This document shows positions 4,957 to 5,585 of a stretch of DNA of 5,585 nt, piece by piece (position 1 is the first letter of the stretch; each line of letters begins with the position of its first letter). A program made the translations under genes and the position numbers. Below the pieces are notes generated by a model. That model was not told where the DNA came from, ran no database searches, and was given only the letters and a program-made list of their open reading frames with translations. Source of the DNA: Pyrodictiaceae archaeon. Its GTDB lineage: Archaea; Thermoproteota; Thermoprotei_A; Sulfolobales; Pyrodictiaceae. The stretch covers positions 1 through 5,585 of the forward strand of contig JALVKZ010000065.1 in NCBI GenBank assembly GCA_027033675.1, read 5' to 3'.

Positions 4957-5036
4957 AGAGGAGCGGGGATGAAGACAGACTCCAATTATGAGCTCCGCCC
5001 ATGGGGCTGTGAGTATGCTCCGCCCCTCCTGACCCG
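4957..5036 (+). ncRNA. Structured RNA element with a kink-turn hairpin (3' UTR or sRNA)
   Basis: The spacer after the stop at 4949 is distinctly GC-rich. A hairpin pairs GCTCC (4992-4996) with GGGGC (5003-5007) around a 6-nt loop. On its 3' side three bases (TGT, 5008-5010) are bulged, then GA (5011-5012) faces GA (4990-4991). Next come T4989-G5013, A4988-T5014 and T4987-A5015. This is kink-turn geometry, the site bound by archaeal L7Ae. Outside it, GGGATGA (4966-4972) and CTGA (5029-5032) resemble C and D boxes, with 13 nt from C' to D. However, CGGG (4964-4967) and CCCG (5033-5036) would pair without the required bulge, so the C/D class is unproven. Alternatively AGGAG (4959-4963) pairs with CTCCT (5026-5030). 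It may be a 3' UTR element of 4482-4949 or an independent sRNA. Confidence 0.4.
4987..5024 (+). repeat. Word TATNAGCTCCGCC, copies 2 and 3
   Basis: TATGAGCTCCGCC (4987-4999) and TATGCTCCGCC (5014-5024) form a close direct repeat 15 bp apart. Copy 2 makes one strand of the kink-turn hairpin, and copy 3 falls in the possible guide before the D-like box. Both are complementary to the guide of the minus-strand sRNA candidate at 4278-4358. Confidence 0.6.
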
Positions 5037-5043
5037 ATGGAAT

Positions 5044-5361
5044 CTATGTGTTCTTTAGTCGCCAGAGGTACTCCTCCAGTTCTCTACGTGCAAGCTGGTA
5101 TACATGGTCTAGATGTACACGCCTTATATGCAGGTATAGTCCTTTCTTCGTAAAAGGTCCTCTTCCGCATAGCTTACATCGCAGTGTGCCCTTGTCATGT
5201 AGGACGAGTTGCGACGCTATATGGTCGATTATTTCTCGGGCGGGCTTTCTTAGGCTTGGAGGTAGGTTCTCTAAACTGTATTGTAGGCCGCAGGCCCGTC
5301 TTATCGCTAGGTCAGCTATCTTCGAAACTATCTCAACTAGCTGCATGCTCTGGCTATCCAT
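5044..5361 (-). CDS. C2H2 zinc-finger protein
   Basis: The 105-residue protein has one classical zinc finger: C62-x2-C65-x12-H78-x4-H83, within CKLCGRGPF and LYLHIRRVH. The spacing equals that of the eukaryotic TFIIIA-type C2H2 finger and is also found in small archaeal proteins. Residues 1-55 are helical (VEIVSKIADLAIRRA, REIIDHIASQL). A basic/acidic helix follows the finger (YQLARRELEEYLWRL). It probably binds DNA or RNA in the cytoplasm, but a single finger alone usually gives weak binding, so dimerisation through the N-terminal helices is possible. The ATG at 5361 is 3 nt after the stop of the upstream gene, with AGGGA overlapping that gene's end as a weak ribosome site. The two genes therefore form an operon and are probably translationally coupled. 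No named orthologue is recognised. Confidence 0.78.
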   Translation of the reverse strand: MDSQSMQLVEIVSKIADLAIRRACGLQYSLENLPPSLRKPAREIIDHIASQLVLHDKGTLRCKLCGRGPFTKKGLYLHIRRVHLDHVYQLARRELEEYLWRLKNT

Positions 5362-5364
5362 TTC

Positions 5365-5585
5365 TTATCCCTGAGCGGGGGTTATTAGGAGAGCTATGGA
5401 TGCTGATCTTATTCCCCAGCACTTTGCTTCCCTGGCCTTCTCTATTATCTTGGCTCGTACTGGTTCCGCGACTCCTAGGTCGTCCATCAGTAGATGGAGG
5501 GTTTCCATTTCCTCTCTTGGCTTGCATACATCGCTTTCAAGAGATGTCAATAAGAGTTCTAAGCCTTCTTCACCGTACAAATCTA
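5365..5585 (-). CDS. Partial gene, C-terminal part, cyclin-repeat (TFB-like) appearance
   Basis: The gene enters from beyond the right edge, so only its last 72 or so codons are visible. The frame is open through 5585, and TTG5580 should not be taken as the start without the missing sequence. The visible part reads as helices: EGLELLLTSLES, then METLHLLMDDLGV, EPVRAKIIEKAREAKCWG and IRSASIALLIT. The order LG-x5-V-x9-A-x4-G followed by RSASIALLI resembles a cyclin-like repeat of transcription factor B, where the matching text is usually G(R)SPESVAAAALY. The similarity is by eye and weak, and the protein ends abruptly after ITPAQG rather than with a normal TFB tail. It lies directly upstream of the zinc-finger gene in one operon, which fits a transcription-related pair. 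Confidence 0.55.
   Translation of the reverse strand, partial: DLYGEEGLELLLTSLESDVCKPREEMETLHLLMDDLGVAEPVRAKIIEKAREAKCWGIRSASIALLITPAQG

Noticed and set aside
4973..5028. rRNA targets for the guide-like segments
   Set aside because: Only six-base matches to remembered archaeal 16S sequence around the AATTGG region were seen, which is too short to claim.
4957..5040. H/ACA guide RNA reading of the kink-turn element
   Set aside because: A lower stem can be drawn (AGGAG/CTCCT), but no ANA box follows it at the expected position.
5048..5374. Open frame opposite the zinc-finger gene
   Set aside because: Its translation is rich in Ser, Arg and Cys without domain character, while the minus strand encodes an exact C2H2 motif in an operon.

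Overview
The window looks like chromosomal DNA from a hyperthermophilic archaeon, most likely a Thermoproteota (crenarchaeal) member. The evidence is archaeal TATA-type promoters about 26 nt upstream of starts, GGTG/GGAGG ribosome sites, GTG starts, an archaeal-type geranylgeranyl-reductase-like flavoprotein, an adenosine-specific-kinase family protein of the archaeal kind, and several small orphan proteins with Cys motifs. The species cannot be named from this sequence. There is no sign of phage, transposon, CRISPR, tRNA or rRNA.

Layout from left to right. (1) 1-374: a promoter and a small winged-helix protein. (2) 375-611: a 237-nt AT-rich spacer with a scattered AGTTTC word. (3) 612-995: a very small membrane protein with an HExxH zinc-protease motif, convergent with (4) 1009-1323 on the minus strand, a small four-cysteine protein. 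(5) 1529-2584: a short, diverged FAD-dependent reductase of the geranylgeranyl reductase family, whose stop codon shares a CTAG palindrome with (6) 2581-3174 (minus), an orphan helical protein. (7) 3238-3711: an orphan beta-rich protein divergent from (6). (8) 3763-4269: the adenosine-specific kinase family protein, the surest call in the window. (9) 4270-4481: a GC-rich, structured spacer. Its minus strand carries a candidate box C/D sRNA with its own TATA box. (10) 4482-4949: an orphan alpha/beta protein. (11) 4950-5043: a second GC-rich structured spacer with a hairpin that fits kink-turn geometry. (12) 5044-5361 and 5365-5585 (both minus): a C2H2 zinc-finger protein immediately downstream of a truncated gene with a cyclin-repeat (TFB-like) look.

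Most genes are single units with their own promoters. The only clear operon is the last pair. The most interesting part is 4270-5043. Two candidate L7Ae-type kink-turn RNAs flank one orphan gene and share the word TATNAGCTCCGCC. The guide of the minus-strand RNA is complementary to copies of that word in the plus-strand RNA. Both RNA calls come from hand pairing and remain candidates.
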